Origin: Luminiphilus sp. | Lineage (GTDB): Bacteria > Pseudomonadota > Gammaproteobacteria > Pseudomonadales > Halieaceae | Assembly: GCA_024638905.1 (NCBI GenBank) | Contig: JAHEJH010000140.1 | Location: 1-5,844 of the forward strand | DNA length: 5,844 nt | Direction of reading: 5' to 3' | Shown: piece by piece, positions 5,114 through 5,844 of the stretch | Position numbering within the stretch: position 1 is the stretch's first letter | Layout of the letters: each line of letters begins with the position of its first letter | Notes under the pieces: model-generated | The model's input: only the letters and a program-made list of their open reading frames with translations | Told to the model about the DNA's origin: nothing | Databases searched by the model: none | Translations under genes and position numbers: made by a program

Positions 5114-5844
5114 TTAGCACCGAATCTTTGCGTTATCGGGATCGTAAAGCGGTCGCAGTGAGACGTCTGCTGAGAATCGCTCGCAGGCAACTTCCACTTC
5201 ATACGTATCGCCAAGCACTGAATCAGGCGGCGCGCCGGGCTCAGCACTCACGTATCCCAGCCCCACGGCACCGCCGAGGGTGTGCCCGTAGGCCGCAGAC
5301 GTGATGTGACCCACAATCTCATCGCCCCGCCAGATCGGCTCGTTGTGATAGATCAGCGGGCCGGGATCATTGAGCTTGAGCTGCACCAAATGCCGCGAGA
5401 CACCCTGCTCCTGCTGCGCCAAAAGCGCATCCCGTCCGATAAAGCCGCCCGGCTTGTCGAACTTGATCACGAAGTCGAGCCCCGCTTCCAATGGCGAGTC
5501 CTCATCAGTGATGTCATGACTCCAGTGGCGGTAGGCTTTTTCCAGCCGCAGTGAATTGAGCGCGTGGTAGCCGGCATGCGAGAGCCCGAGCGCCTCGCCC
5601 GCCTCAACAATGCGGTCATACACATGCTGTAAAAACTCGGTCGGCACGTAGAGCTCCCAGCCCAGCTCGCCAACAAACGTAATGCGTGATGCCCGCACCA
5701 TGGCAAAGCCGAGTTCGATCTCGCGACTCGTCGCAAAGGGAAAGCCTGCGTGGCTCATGTCGTCTGGTGTCAGTGATTGCAGTAGGTCTCGTGCCCGAGG
5801 CCCCATGATCGACAGCACCCCCATACTCGACGTCACATTGGTCA
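5114..5844 (-). CDS. GcvT-domain protein, C-terminal part (dimethylglycine/sarcosine dehydrogenase-like)
   Basis: The visible 243 codons are the C-terminal part of a protein that enters from the right edge; the reading frame is still open there (TNVTSSMGVLS). The order is a GcvT folate-binding domain with SIMGPRARDLLQSLTPDD, the GELGWELYVP motif carrying the conserved Glu, then GYHALNSLRLEKAYRHW and DSPLEAGLDFVIKFDK, FIGRDALL, and a GCV_T C-terminal barrel with GHITSAAYGHTLGGAVGLGYV. The ending PLYDPDNAKI is typical of the large bacterial proteins that join a FAD-dependent amine dehydrogenase to a GcvT domain. These oxidise dimethylglycine, sarcosine or similar and pass the one-carbon unit to tetrahydrofolate. 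The FAD half would lie outside the window, so a stand-alone GcvT or DmdA-like protein cannot be fully excluded. It converges on the MttB-family gene, which handles related substrates. The GTG at 5836 is internal, not the start. Confidence 0.88.
   Translation of the reverse strand, partial: TNVTSSMGVLSIMGPRARDLLQSLTPDDMSHAGFPFATSREIELGFAMVRASRITFVGELGWELYVPTEFLQHVYDRIVEAGEALGLSHAGYHALNSLRLEKAYRHWSHDITDEDSPLEAGLDFVIKFDKPGGFIGRDALLAQQEQGVSRHLVQLKLNDPGPLIYHNEPIWRGDEIVGHITSAAYGHTLGGAVGLGYVSAEPGAPPDSVLGDTYEVEVACERFSADVSLRPLYDPDNAKIRC

Overview
The window looks like chromosomal DNA of a free-living, probably marine, gammaproteobacterium. The evidence is GC-rich DNA with GC-rich third codon positions, a tRNA with encoded CCA, E. 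coli-like promoters and ribosome sites, a YaiI-type protein, and proteins of kinds common in marine Proteobacteria (DUF3237, ABM, a non-pyrrolysine MttB homologue, a GcvT-type demethylase). The taxonomic call is an inference; no rRNA or other decisive marker is present. I see no mobile element, CRISPR array or phage gene.

Layout, left to right. On the minus strand the first 119 bases are the start of a UPF0178 (YaiI/YqxD) gene that runs off the left edge. A tRNA-Arg(ACG) follows on the plus strand (279-355). Next is a small membrane protein with a zinc ribbon and a glycine-rich tail (475-822, plus). It converges on an ABM-domain (putative quinol-monooxygenase-like) gene (850-1164, minus). A DUF3237 protein (1360-1794, plus) and a tiny basic hypothetical protein (1829-2017, plus) come next. 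A roughly 350-base intergenic stretch (2018-2366) is unusually rich in stem-loops and holds what looks like a strong minus-strand terminator, with no minus-strand gene to serve. A secreted protein made of two related halves follows (2367-3128, plus).

The right third is the metabolically most informative part. A complete trimethylamine/glycine-betaine methyltransferase (MttB) family gene (3388-4935, plus) faces the C-terminal part of a GcvT-domain protein, most likely of the dimethylglycine/sarcosine dehydrogenase type (5114-5844, minus, running off the right edge). Both families handle methyl groups from N-methylated compounds: MttB relatives move a methyl from a quaternary or tertiary amine to a corrinoid protein, and DMGDH/SARDH enzymes demethylate the secondary products with tetrahydrofolate as one-carbon acceptor. 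The pair suggests a locus for using glycine betaine or a related methylated amine. No corrinoid protein is visible here, so the path is incomplete in this window. Between the two genes lies a short decaying tandem repeat with a 13-14 base period.

The clearest undescribed features are the hairpin-rich region with its orphan terminator, the two-domain secreted protein, and the tandem repeat. None of them amounts to a demonstrated new system from sequence alone.
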